Shown one piece after another: positions 7,023-12,015 of a stretch of DNA of 31,683 nt. Made by a program: the position numbers and the translations under genes. Under the pieces are notes generated by a model. It saw nothing but the letters and a program-made list of their open reading frames with translations, had not been told where the DNA came from and searched no databases. The stretch is from a virus. The stretch covers positions 1 through 31,683 of the IMG/VR virus record IMGVR_UViG_3300007280_000011. One strand, 5' to 3'. How positions within the stretch are numbered: position 1 is the stretch's first letter; the number at the start of each line of letters is the position of its first letter.

Positions 7023-7372
7023 TAGTACGTCCACATAACAGGTGTTGTACCACGCGTGTCCACATGTACAAAACCCTTGTCAATACCAATGCCAGTAAAC
7101 TTAAGTTCAATGGCTTTGGTTACAATAGTAAGGCGATCAGCGGCATTAGTTATTTTTATGTCTGCCGCGATGCCTTGTGCGTGAGTACCAGGTACATCTT
7201 TTTTAGCCTCTATAGGATGCTTAGTTGGATGCCTATAGCCACTCGTGACTTCAAAAGGAAAACCACATGCCTCACGTAACTCGTCTAACTTTTCTAGGAA
7301 CTCTCGTTCCATGTTGTTTGTACCAGTAACCTGACAGTCAAATTCTTCTCTAGTGAAGTACTTAAGAGACAT
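7022..7372 (-). CDS. M15-family peptidase, probable endolysin
   Basis: A 116-residue single-domain zinc peptidase (Peptidase_M15_3 type). Motifs: VTSGYRHPTKH (42-52), zinc residues H64 and D71 in GTHAQGIAADI, and H103/D105 in FVHVDTRG. These form the His-Asp-His site of D-Ala-carboxypeptidase and endopeptidase domains that cut peptidoglycan cross-links. No signal peptide or membrane segment is visible, so release would need the holin encoded far away at 30942-31340. It lies between the small-terminase-like gene (11-base overlap) and the beta-rich protein (TAATG). Most likely the lysis endolysin; a virion-borne cell-wall enzyme is the alternative. Confidence 0.85.
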   Translation of the reverse strand: MSLKYFTREEFDCQVTGTNNMEREFLEKLDELREACGFPFEVTSGYRHPTKHPIEAKKDVPGTHAQGIAADIKITNAADRLTIVTKAIELKFTGIGIDKGFVHVDTRGTTPVMWTY

Positions 7373-7748
7373 CTTCTACTTCTCCTTCAATAATATCGTC
7401 AGGTGTTGAGACTTCAGCAGCGCCTACGCCACTAATGTTGATCTGAATAGCGTTTCTACCAGTGTCTTTTACTACGTCTTTTTCAAAAGCACCTACAGGT
7501 AATATACGATCCATCACTAGTTTCCAAGCAGCAGCCTGATTCTTATGGTCGTTGTCTAAAGCAGCATCAAAAATAGTCTCTAGCACCCTACGTGACTTAG
7601 GTGAAGCCAACATACGTGCTTTGTATTCATTGATTATCGCTGCGTCACCCTTTGGTCGACCTACTACACCTTTGTTTCCAGGCTTTACAGCAGCTACTTC
7701 TGACTTACGGGGTCTACCACGACCTCTTTTTTTAACAACATCGGTCAT
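7362..7748 (-). CDS. Terminase small subunit-like DNA-binding protein
   Basis: A 128-residue protein opening the leftward operon. N-terminus: two AT-hook-like cores, RGRGRPRK (about residues 8-15) and GRPKG (30-34). The middle is helical: INEYKARMLASPKSRRVLET and NDHKNQAAAWKLVMDRILPV. It ends in an acidic tail (IIEGEVEDVS). The position, first gene before terL and with DNA-binding motifs, fits the small terminase that recognises the packaging site; similar marine phage proteins carry this label. Sequence alone does not prove it, and a regulator of the late promoter just upstream is an alternative. Confidence 0.55.
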   Translation of the reverse strand: MTDVVKKRGRGRPRKSEVAAVKPGNKGVVGRPKGDAAIINEYKARMLASPKSRRVLETIFDAALDNDHKNQAAAWKLVMDRILPVGAFEKDVVKDTGRNAIQINISGVGAAEVSTPDDIIEGEVEDVS

Positions 7749-7776
7749 AACATAAATTATCCCTAATTACAACTAT

Positions 7777-7805
7777 AGTATAACATAAGTTTACTTAAAA
7801 GTCAA
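7777..7805 (-). promoter_or_regulatory. Strong sigma-70 promoter for leftward late genes
   Basis: On the minus strand: -35 TTGACT at 7800-7805, 17 bases of spacer, -10 TATACT at 7777-7782. It lies about 30 bases upstream of the first leftward ATG (7748). ACTATAGT (7772-7779) is an 8-base palindrome overlapping the -10. It should drive the packaging and head operon with host RNA polymerase. The -10 and spacing are the same as in the promoter at 1758-1786. Confidence 0.75.
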
Positions 7806-8051
7806 GTTATTTTTTAGTTATTTTACAAAGTAGTAGTTTTACTAGTGTAAACAAGAGGTTACATAAGCAGTAATTACCCTTCTTTTTTCTAATTTTGCCC
7901 TATTTTGTGCCTAGGTAGCTACAACTATAATTATACAGCGGCAACATGGGCCCCCGCCTCAAGTTTACAACAGCAAACCAAAGAAGTCAAGCCGTAGTTT
8001 TTACAGTTGACACGGGTTGCAACTCATGTTAGCCCTTGAAGCTGGCATGGT

Positions 8052-8070
8052 TGTTGCATGAGGTGCAACA
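8052..8070. repeat. Inverted repeat TGTTGCA-5-TGCAACA
   Basis: Two perfect 7-base arms (TGTTGCA at 8052-8058 and TGCAACA at 8064-8070) flank the 5-base loop TGAGG. A related palindrome GTTGCAAC lies about 35 bases upstream. It is 11 bases from the DnaA box at 8082. It could be an operator or an origin element; function unknown. Confidence 0.5.
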
Positions 8071-8081
8071 TGGGGACAACC

Positions 8082-8090
8082 TGTGGATAA
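8082..8090 (-). promoter_or_regulatory. DnaA box (perfect consensus)
   Basis: The minus strand reads TTATCCACA, the consensus binding site of the bacterial initiator DnaA. It lies in the non-coding divergent region beside an inverted repeat. A single 9-mer can occur by chance, so origin function is suggested by context only. Confidence 0.45.
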
Positions 8091-8317
8091 CTTTTGTTGG
8101 TGTGCTGTGTTGACAAGTGTGTGAGCTTATGTTGGACCCTCTAGCTGCTACCTTTGTTTACGTACGCGCACGCAAGTACACCAAACACCAGGCATTGTCA
8201 ATAGTTATTTACCAGGTGAATGACTTTGTGATTCAGTATTCAAAACTAATATTGGACTTAGAAAATAGTATTACCTAATCTAAACACATGGCGAGACAGG
8301 GACCGAAGCCACCCTAA

Positions 8318-8533
8318 ATGAGAATCATTATCATGAATAGCATAAGCATAGACATTTTGACAAACCTACACAAATATTCAGATAAGGAGTTAAGTATTTT
8401 ATTGGGTAGATTAACCCTTTGTATGTACGGCGAAGATGTAAGCAACGACTGTGCAGAGATCGCTTTAGCAGAACGCAAGCGACGTAAGATGCTAGCAGAA
8501 GCATACGGAACAAAAACCGAAGAGGCTGCGTAA
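8318..8533 (+). CDS. Early hypothetical protein, 71 residues
   Basis: The first rightward gene after the divergent region. It encodes a small helical protein: MRIIIMNSISIDILTNLHKY, SDKELSILLGRLTLCMYGED and ALAERKRRKMLAEAYGTKTE. I do not recognise it. No good Shine-Dalgarno precedes the ATG at 8318; the second ATG (8333, MNSISIDILTNL) is possible. The SDKELSILLGRL helix followed by an Arg/Lys-rich helix could bind nucleic acid or a host protein, as many first-expressed phage proteins do, but this is speculation. Confidence 0.5.
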   Translation: MRIIIMNSISIDILTNLHKYSDKELSILLGRLTLCMYGEDVSNDCAEIALAERKRRKMLAEAYGTKTEEAA

Positions 8534-8564
8534 GCGGCCTTTACCACAACAGGAGCAACACAAC

Positions 8565-8822
8565 ATGACTACAACATACAACGGATACGAATCATACGAT
8601 CACTGGAACACTGCATTGTGGATCAACAATGACCATAGCTTTTACAACTTACTCAAGAACAAGGCAGAGCTAGTTGTCTACATGGCTTGCACAAAGTCTC
8701 AAGCAGTCTACGAGATACTTCGAGAGTTGCCAGAGAAAACACCAGACGGCGCAACATGGGAAGCAGACACAATCCTGGACTTAATCGATGAACACTATCA
8801 AGAACAGCTGCAGTACAGCTAA
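8565..8822 (+). CDS. Conserved early protein (YNGYESYDHWNTALWI motif)
   Basis: An 85-residue protein with the N-terminal motif TYNGYESYDHWNTALWINND, which recurs in many small phage and bacterial proteins (I recall DUF7249) of unknown function. The rest is helical and acidic, ending EHYQEQLQYS. The ATG follows CAGGAGCAACACAAC, a good ribosome site. It is part of the string of closely packed early genes between 8318 and 11934, likely host-takeover or metabolism-adjusting proteins. Confidence 0.65.
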   Translation: MTTTYNGYESYDHWNTALWINNDHSFYNLLKNKAELVVYMACTKSQAVYEILRELPEKTPDGATWEADTILDLIDEHYQEQLQYS

Positions 8823-8834
8823 GGAGACAACACA

Positions 8835-9047
8835 ATGATCGTATGCTATGCAAACAGACCAGACGGTTATAACGGACACACAGCAAGAGTCAAACTAGTG
8901 TTAGACAACGGCAAGCTTTACGAGTATCACAAACATGGTCACCATATGTCACCAGTGTTAGACATGTACATATTCAACAATGAAGAAGAGGCGTTGTGGT
9001 ACGTCAACAGAAAATCAGACTTTTACACTGGAGTAGTTACAGCATGA
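8835..9047 (+). CDS. Early hypothetical protein, 70 residues
   Basis: Encodes MIVCYANRPDGYNGHTARVK, LVLDNGKLYEYHKHGHHMSP and an end resembling a small alpha/beta fold (NNEEEALWYVNRKSDF). I do not recognise a family. The ATG has an AAGGAGACAACACA leader, nearly the same as the neighbouring gene's. Its stop overlaps the next start (ATGA). The several His residues (HKHGHH, 33-38) could bind metal; this is only an observation. Confidence 0.55.
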   Translation: MIVCYANRPDGYNGHTARVKLVLDNGKLYEYHKHGHHMSPVLDMYIFNNEEEALWYVNRKSDFYTGVVTA

Positions 9048-9280
9048 AACTCAAGCAACTAGGAAGCAACACAACACAGGTCACCTACGATCTACACACT
9101 GGACCAATGGACATTCTATTTAGTTACGAAACACCGGTAGCAGCATGGCTACCAAACAGAGGGTACATACGTACACAAAAGAAGTTTAGTCCAACTACAA
9201 CCAAACACATCAACCAATGGTTACAAGGTGCTGAAGCTTACGAGGTGCCACAGTCAGACATAGAGGAACTAGTACAATGA
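9044..9280 (+). CDS. Conserved early phage protein, 78 residues (DUF8033-like)
   Basis: Starts MKLKQLGSNTTQVTYDLHTG and contains ILFSYETPVAAWLPNRGYIR, then FSPTTTKHINQWLQGAEAYE. The combination of a beta-rich start, the FSYxTPVAA core and TxKHINxWL is a pattern I know from many phage early regions (DUF8033 from memory), with unknown function. The ATG at 9044 is preferred over an upstream in-frame ATG (8996) because it overlaps the previous stop as ATGA and matches the family start. Its own end overlaps the next ATG by 4 bases. Confidence 0.65.
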   Translation: MKLKQLGSNTTQVTYDLHTGPMDILFSYETPVAAWLPNRGYIRTQKKFSPTTTKHINQWLQGAEAYEVPQSDIEELVQ

Positions 9281-9498
9281 AATCATCAGTCGACTACTTT
9301 ACAAGCTTTGACATGAACAACGGCAAAACAAAGGTTTACTGCGGCTACTCAGACATAAACAGTGCACACATAGTGTGGAGACAAGACGGTGACTACGTGG
9401 GTAATATGTTGATTTATAGCGACGTTGGTGACGCCTTAGAGGACTTCAACACACGTAGAGAGTTTGCACAGGCTATAGGAGTTTTGGACGATGTTTGA
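9277..9498 (+). CDS. Early hypothetical protein, 73 residues
   Basis: Encodes MKSSVDYFTSFDMNNGKTKV and YCGYSDINSAHIVWRQDGDY, and ends FNTRREFAQAIGVLDDV. It looks like a small mixed alpha/beta protein with a C-terminal helix. I do not recognise it. It overlaps both neighbours by 4 and 8 bases, showing tight translational coupling within the early operon. No membrane segment or metal motif is visible. Confidence 0.55.
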   Translation: MKSSVDYFTSFDMNNGKTKVYCGYSDINSAHIVWRQDGDYVGNMLIYSDVGDALEDFNTRREFAQAIGVLDDV

Positions 9499-9616
9499 AC
9501 AATGGCAGCCATGTTGGGACATAGCACTACTAATAATAGGTGTGGGCTTTTGGTGGGCTATGTGCTCACTCTATGAGAGATTCACAACTAAACCAAAGGG
9601 AGCAACCAGGAAGTGA
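9491..9616 (+). CDS. 41-residue single-pass membrane protein
   Basis: A tiny gene encoding MFEQWQPCWDIALLIIGVGF, WWAMCSLYERF and TTKPKGATRK. Residues about 10-27 (IALLIIGVGFWWAMCSLY) form one membrane-spanning helix, followed by a basic tail (positive-inside). The start overlaps the preceding gene by 8 bases and the stop overlaps the methyltransferase GTG as GTGA, so it sits inside a coupled chain. Function unknown. Options are an early membrane modulator or a superinfection factor. A holin role is less likely, as it is expressed with early genes and a 3-TM holin exists elsewhere. Confidence 0.55.
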   Translation: MFEQWQPCWDIALLIIGVGFWWAMCSLYERFTTKPKGATRK

Positions 9617-10485
9617 AAGTTTTAGACTTATTTGCAGGCATTGGCGGCTTTACTCTAGGTTTAGAAAAAGCAGGATTTGAAACAGTAGCTTTCTGTGAAA
9701 TTGATCCGTTCGCACAGAAGGTTTTAAACAAGAATTGGCCAGGAGTACCAATTTATGACGACGTTAAAGAAATCACAGCAGAACAACTCAGAACAGATGG
9801 AATTGAAGTTGACATCATTACAGGAGGATTTCCCTGTCAAGACATCAGTGTCGCAGGGAGACAAGAAGGACTTAAAGGAGAACGATCTGGACTCTGGTCT
9901 GAATGCGCTCGTTTGCTTAGGGACATTCGCCCAAGATATGCCATATTTGAAAACGTCAGAAACTTACTCAACGGCAATAATGGAGACTGGTTCCGACAGG
10001 TACTCTGGGAAATTTCCGCCATCGGGTATGATGTTGAGTGGCACTGTATACCAGCTTCCGCGCTTGGTGCCCACCACAAAAGAGACAGGGTCTGGATTGT
10101 GGCCTACTGCAACAGCGATGACAGGCGGCGAAGGAGTAGCGCCCAGTCACATCAACGGGAAACACGGTTGGAATCTAGGTGCAGCAGTACAGGACAGCAT
10201 ATCAGAGAAACCGCACAGAATGTGGCCGACTCCTCAAGCATCCGACAATCGAGACAGGGGCAACTTAAGCAATCCTTGTTTGCAAAGGAGAGTAAAGAAG
10301 GGAAAACAACTTATGCTCTCACAAGTGGTGCACCCGACATCTGGAAAACTGAACCCAACGTGGGTCGAGTGGCTAATGGGGTTCCCGACAGGACACACCG
10401 ACTTAAATGCTTAGGTAATGCAGTAGTGCCTCCTATTCCTGAAATGATAGGCAGAGCAATTATGCAGCGGGAGATTAACCTATGA
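9613..10485 (+). CDS. dcm-like: C5 cytosine DNA methyltransferase
   Basis: A 290-residue Dcm-type enzyme transferring methyl from S-adenosylmethionine to cytosine C5. Motif I DLFAGIGG (5-12), the acidic CEID (28-31), motif IV GGFPCQDIS with catalytic C75, motif VI FENV (112-115), motif VIII HHKRDRVWIV (154-163), and motifs IX/X RLKCLGNAVVP (263-273) are all present. The section between VIII and IX (about 166-250) is the short target-recognition region and looks odd, rich in Arg, Ser and Gln. It starts with GTG, coupled to the upstream gene. It probably protects phage DNA from host restriction. A second long ORF occupies another frame of the same DNA. Confidence 0.92.
   Translation: MKVLDLFAGIGGFTLGLEKAGFETVAFCEIDPFAQKVLNKNWPGVPIYDDVKEITAEQLRTDGIEVDIITGGFPCQDISVAGRQEGLKGERSGLWSECARLLRDIRPRYAIFENVRNLLNGNNGDWFRQVLWEISAIGYDVEWHCIPASALGAHHKRDRVWIVAYCNSDDRRRRSSAQSHQRETRLESRCSSTGQHIRETAQNVADSSSIRQSRQGQLKQSLFAKESKEGKTTYALTSGAPDIWKTEPNVGRVANGVPDRTHRLKCLGNAVVPPIPEMIGRAIMQREINL
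9755..10414 (+). CDS. Overprinted ORF inside the methyltransferase gene (+1 frame), 219 residues
   Basis: An open frame of 219 codons lies wholly within the methyltransferase gene. Its ATG is preceded by AGGAG (9741-9745) at 9 bases. The product contains EDFPVKTSVSQ (24-34), KENDLDSGLN, FPPSGMMLSGTVYQLP (87-102), GSGLWPTATA, RMWPTPQASDN (155-165) and the end KLNPTWVEWLMGFPTGHTDL. These resemble a phage protein pattern I remember as standalone proteins or as C-terminal parts of larger methyltransferases (SGMMrnGxVY, WPTPxASD, LNPxWVEWLMGFPxGWTDL). The same bases encode GGFPCQDIS and VGRVANGVPDR in the methyltransferase frame. It may be a real overlapping gene, or a conserved by-product of that frame. 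Function unknown. Confidence 0.4.
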   Translation: MTTLKKSQQNNSEQMELKLTSLQEDFPVKTSVSQGDKKDLKENDLDSGLNALVCLGTFAQDMPYLKTSETYSTAIMETGSDRYSGKFPPSGMMLSGTVYQLPRLVPTTKETGSGLWPTATAMTGGEGVAPSHINGKHGWNLGAAVQDSISEKPHRMWPTPQASDNRDRGNLSNPCLQRRVKKGKQLMLSQVVHPTSGKLNPTWVEWLMGFPTGHTDLNA

Positions 10486-10646
10486 AGAAACGGAGCCACG
10501 TAGGCGACTACTTTATGACTCAAGAGGAAGTTGCAAAAGTGTTAAATATTACACGTGCTGAAGTTCAACAAACTGAATACCAGGCATTGAAAAAGCTTAA
10601 ACAATGTGATAGGCTCAAGAAGTACGTAGGAGCAAAGGAGAACTAA
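10482..10646 (+). CDS. 54-residue helix-turn-helix protein like sigma factor region 4
   Basis: Encodes MKKRSHVGDYFMTQEEVAKV, LNITRAEVQQTEYQALKKLK and QCDRLKKYVGAKEN. The section MTQEEVAKVLNITRAEVQQTEYQALKKLK matches the layout of sigma-70 region 4.2 (LxEVgxxxgvTRERvRQIExxALrKLR), the helix-turn-helix that reads the -35 box. The rest of a sigma factor is absent. The protein could steer host RNA polymerase or act as a small regulator. It is coupled to the methyltransferase by ATGA and has the ribosome site of the next gene at its end (AAAGGAG). Confidence 0.6.
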   Translation: MKKRSHVGDYFMTQEEVAKVLNITRAEVQQTEYQALKKLKQCDRLKKYVGAKEN

Positions 10647-10648
10647 AG

Positions 10649-10906
10649 ATGACAAGAGAAACAGCGGACGTTTGGCATGACGACTATTATGACAGGTTAG
10701 AAGGCAAAGGCATCTATAGACACTATGTAGAACCTGAGTACGAACCTAACGCTGAACCTGACTACAGCCGTATGAATGCTGCTATGGCTAAACTAGAGCT
10801 GACAGTGGAAGATCTAAACGAGCAACACCGGCAAAAACTAGAGCGAATGCAACAACTGGCAGACGCTATAAATCACCTTAAGTACTTAACAAGAGGCAAC
10901 AAGTAA
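10649..10906 (+). CDS. Early coiled-coil hypothetical protein, 85 residues
   Basis: Starts MTRETADVWHDDYYDRLEGK and has a Tyr/Glu/Pro-rich acidic middle (HYVEPEYEPNAEPDYSRM). It ends in a long helix from about residue 42 (NAAMAKLELTVEDLNEQHRQ, KLERMQQLADAINHLKYL) that fits a coiled coil. I do not recognise a function. AAAGGAG precedes the ATG at a good distance. Its stop overlaps the next ATG (TAATG). Confidence 0.55.
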   Translation: MTRETADVWHDDYYDRLEGKGIYRHYVEPEYEPNAEPDYSRMNAAMAKLELTVEDLNEQHRQKLERMQQLADAINHLKYLTRGNK

Positions 10907-11103
10907 TGGTTGAACAAATGATACCACCTGACCCAACGGACTACTTCAGTGCTGCTGAGATGGACTACATGATGGCTATGATTGAGGAGTACGAAATAGA
11001 AATGTTTCGCCTTAAGGTCAAAGGGGACTTACAAAAGATGTCCAAAGCTGATCTTGAACGTAATATGCTAGATATTTATGGGGACAACTGGAAAAACATA
11101 TGA
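10906..11103 (+). CDS. Early acidic hypothetical protein, 65 residues
   Basis: Encodes MVEQMIPPDPTDYFSAAEMD, YMMAMIEEYEIEMFRLKVKG and DLQKMSKADLERNMLDIYGD. It is unusually rich in Met (nine) and acidic residues and is mostly helical. No family recognised. It is coupled upstream by TAATG and downstream by a 4-base overlap. Small acidic early phage proteins often bind host enzymes, but nothing here identifies a target. Confidence 0.55.
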   Translation: MVEQMIPPDPTDYFSAAEMDYMMAMIEEYEIEMFRLKVKGDLQKMSKADLERNMLDIYGDNWKNI

Positions 11104-11288
11104 GATGTAAAGCATGCGATAGAATCTTAGAAGAAAAAGAAATGTTAAAAAAAGACAACCACGGAGAGTTTCTAGACCTATGCAACAACTGTTTGTTTTC
11201 ATCCATAGATACTAATGTTGACAGCATTGGTACTATTACTGAAGATTTATTCTTGACAAATGACGATGATTCTGATACCCTCTACTAA
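11100..11288 (+). CDS. Small protein with a CxxC...CxxC zinc site
   Basis: A 62-residue protein, MRCKACDRILEEKEMLKKDN then HGEFLDLCNNCLFSSID, with Cys pairs at 3/6 and 28/31. The pairs are placed as in a zinc ribbon or treble-clef knuckle. The second half is acidic (LTNDDDSDTLY). Similar mini zinc proteins occur in early regions of many podoviruses; their function is unknown. It ends the first group of coupled early genes, and a 111-base gap rich in TAGTA repeats follows. Confidence 0.6.
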   Translation: MRCKACDRILEEKEMLKKDNHGEFLDLCNNCLFSSIDTNVDSIGTITEDLFLTNDDDSDTLY

Positions 11289-11357
11289 AGTAGTACTAAG
11301 GTATTACCTAAGTAGTTAAACTAAAGTAGTAAAACATAGTAGTAAACTACATAAGTA

Positions 11358-11388
11358 CTCCTGTAGTACTTCTGTAGTACAACAGGAG
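11358..11388 (+). promoter_or_regulatory. Hairpin that would hide the ribosome site of the next gene
   Basis: Arms CTCCTGTAGTAC (11358-11369) and GTACAACAGGAG (11377-11388) pair over 12 positions with one A-A mismatch and a 7-base loop. The 3' arm ends in AGGAG, the likely Shine-Dalgarno for the ATG at 11400. When folded, the arm would cover that site. It has no T tract, so it is not a terminator. Possible translation control or RNA stability element. Confidence 0.45.
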
Positions 11389-11399
11389 ACAACTTAAGT

Positions 11400-11654
11400 A
11401 TGATTAGAGACGAGTTTAGTGTGTACGAAATAACCGGTGGTGACTACTCCATTTACCGACTAGGCTTCAGTGAGGCCAGAGAGGTCGCTAACGAGATTAT
11501 GAGGTGTGACCCTTATGGTGGTATACCTTTTGTTTTTAAGCTTGAGATGGACACTAGAGAGGCTCCTAGCGACAGTGTAAAGATCAGTAGGTCTGACTTT
11601 GAACTGTTCCTGGAGAAAGCCAGTGATCCATTCCCAACACCAGAGGACGACTAA
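11400..11654 (+). CDS. Early hypothetical protein, 84 residues
   Basis: Encodes MIRDEFSVYEITGGDYSIYR, LGFSEAREVANEIMRCDPYG and ends ELFLEKASDPFPTPEDD. The beta-beta-helix-like start and acidic C-terminus suggest a small soluble domain. No family recognised. The ATG is 11 bases after the AGGAG in the hairpin at 11358-11388, a long spacing. It begins a second early group after a 111-base gap. Confidence 0.55.
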   Translation: MIRDEFSVYEITGGDYSIYRLGFSEAREVANEIMRCDPYGGIPFVFKLEMDTREAPSDSVKISRSDFELFLEKASDPFPTPEDD

Positions 11655-11655
11655 C

Positions 11656-11934
11656 GTGAAACAACCAGATAACAAACAGGCAAAAATGTTTGGTAATGAC
11701 GGTCCTGTAGGTAACGACGCAGAGATAATTGTGTACTACGAATACAACGGACCAGCTGAGCCAGTCCTACGCATACCCTTTTGGTACTACAAAGAGGAGC
11801 TAGGAATGTTTGAACACTTTGAAGCTGCGGTACATCGAACAGCAAAGGCACTTAAGGAGTCCTACACGTATTGGCCTGAAGGTTACATCCATGTGCAGAC
11901 AATCATTAACGACGAATATGTAAATATGATTTGA
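11656..11934 (+). CDS. Early hypothetical protein, 92 residues
   Basis: The frame is open from 11599, but the GTG at 11656 is the best start: it follows the previous stop by one base and has GAGGA in front. The product begins MKQPDNKQAKMFGNDGPVGN and has a beta-rich section (DAEIIVYYEYNGPAEPVLRI), PFWYYKEELGMFEHFEAAVH and YIHVQTIINDEYVNM at the end. No family recognised. It is the last gene before the promoter for the ssDNA-binding protein and replication genes. Confidence 0.55.
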   Translation: MKQPDNKQAKMFGNDGPVGNDAEIIVYYEYNGPAEPVLRIPFWYYKEELGMFEHFEAAVHRTAKALKESYTYWPEGYIHVQTIINDEYVNMI

Positions 11935-11960
11935 TTGCACACGCAGTGATGTGGTATAAT
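11931..11960 (+). promoter_or_regulatory. Extended -10 promoter for the replication genes
   Basis: Perfect -10 TATAAT at 11955-11960 with an extended-10 TG at 11952-11953. A weak -35 TTGATT lies at 11931-11936 with an 18-base spacer and overlaps the stop of the preceding gene. The promoter is about 55 bases upstream of the ssDNA-binding protein ATG and would serve it together with primase-helicase, polymerase and nuclease genes. Confidence 0.55.
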
Positions 11961-12015
11961 ATTAGCATGACTAGACATGATCTAGTTGCAACCCAAGTAA
12001 ACGGAGATTATTCCA

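Larger units (their letters stand above)
7749..8317. other. Divergent non-coding region, candidate replication origin
   Basis: The only stretch above 300 bases without a gene. It separates leftward late genes from rightward early genes. Contents: the leftward promoter; a perfect DnaA box at 8082-8090; a 7-base inverted repeat at 8052-8070; the 10-mer GCAACATGGG at 7941-7950 and again at 8065-8074; the shared TACAACTATA near 7769 and 7919; and AT-rich tracts (7795-7900, 8230-8280). Two rightward TTGACA boxes (8007, 8110) have no good -10 at the right distance, so the early promoter remains unidentified. I see no tRNA or credible ORF in it. Confidence 0.6.

Noticed and set aside
8007-8138. Two rightward TTGACA boxes as early promoters
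   Set aside because: At 16-18 bases downstream the sequences are TAGCCC-like and TGGACC-like, poor -10 boxes. The early promoter is left unassigned.
11253-11281. TTGACA inside the end of the gene at 11100-11288 as a promoter
   Set aside because: No acceptable -10 at the right distance; the nearest A/T-rich words are ATACCC or GATACC.
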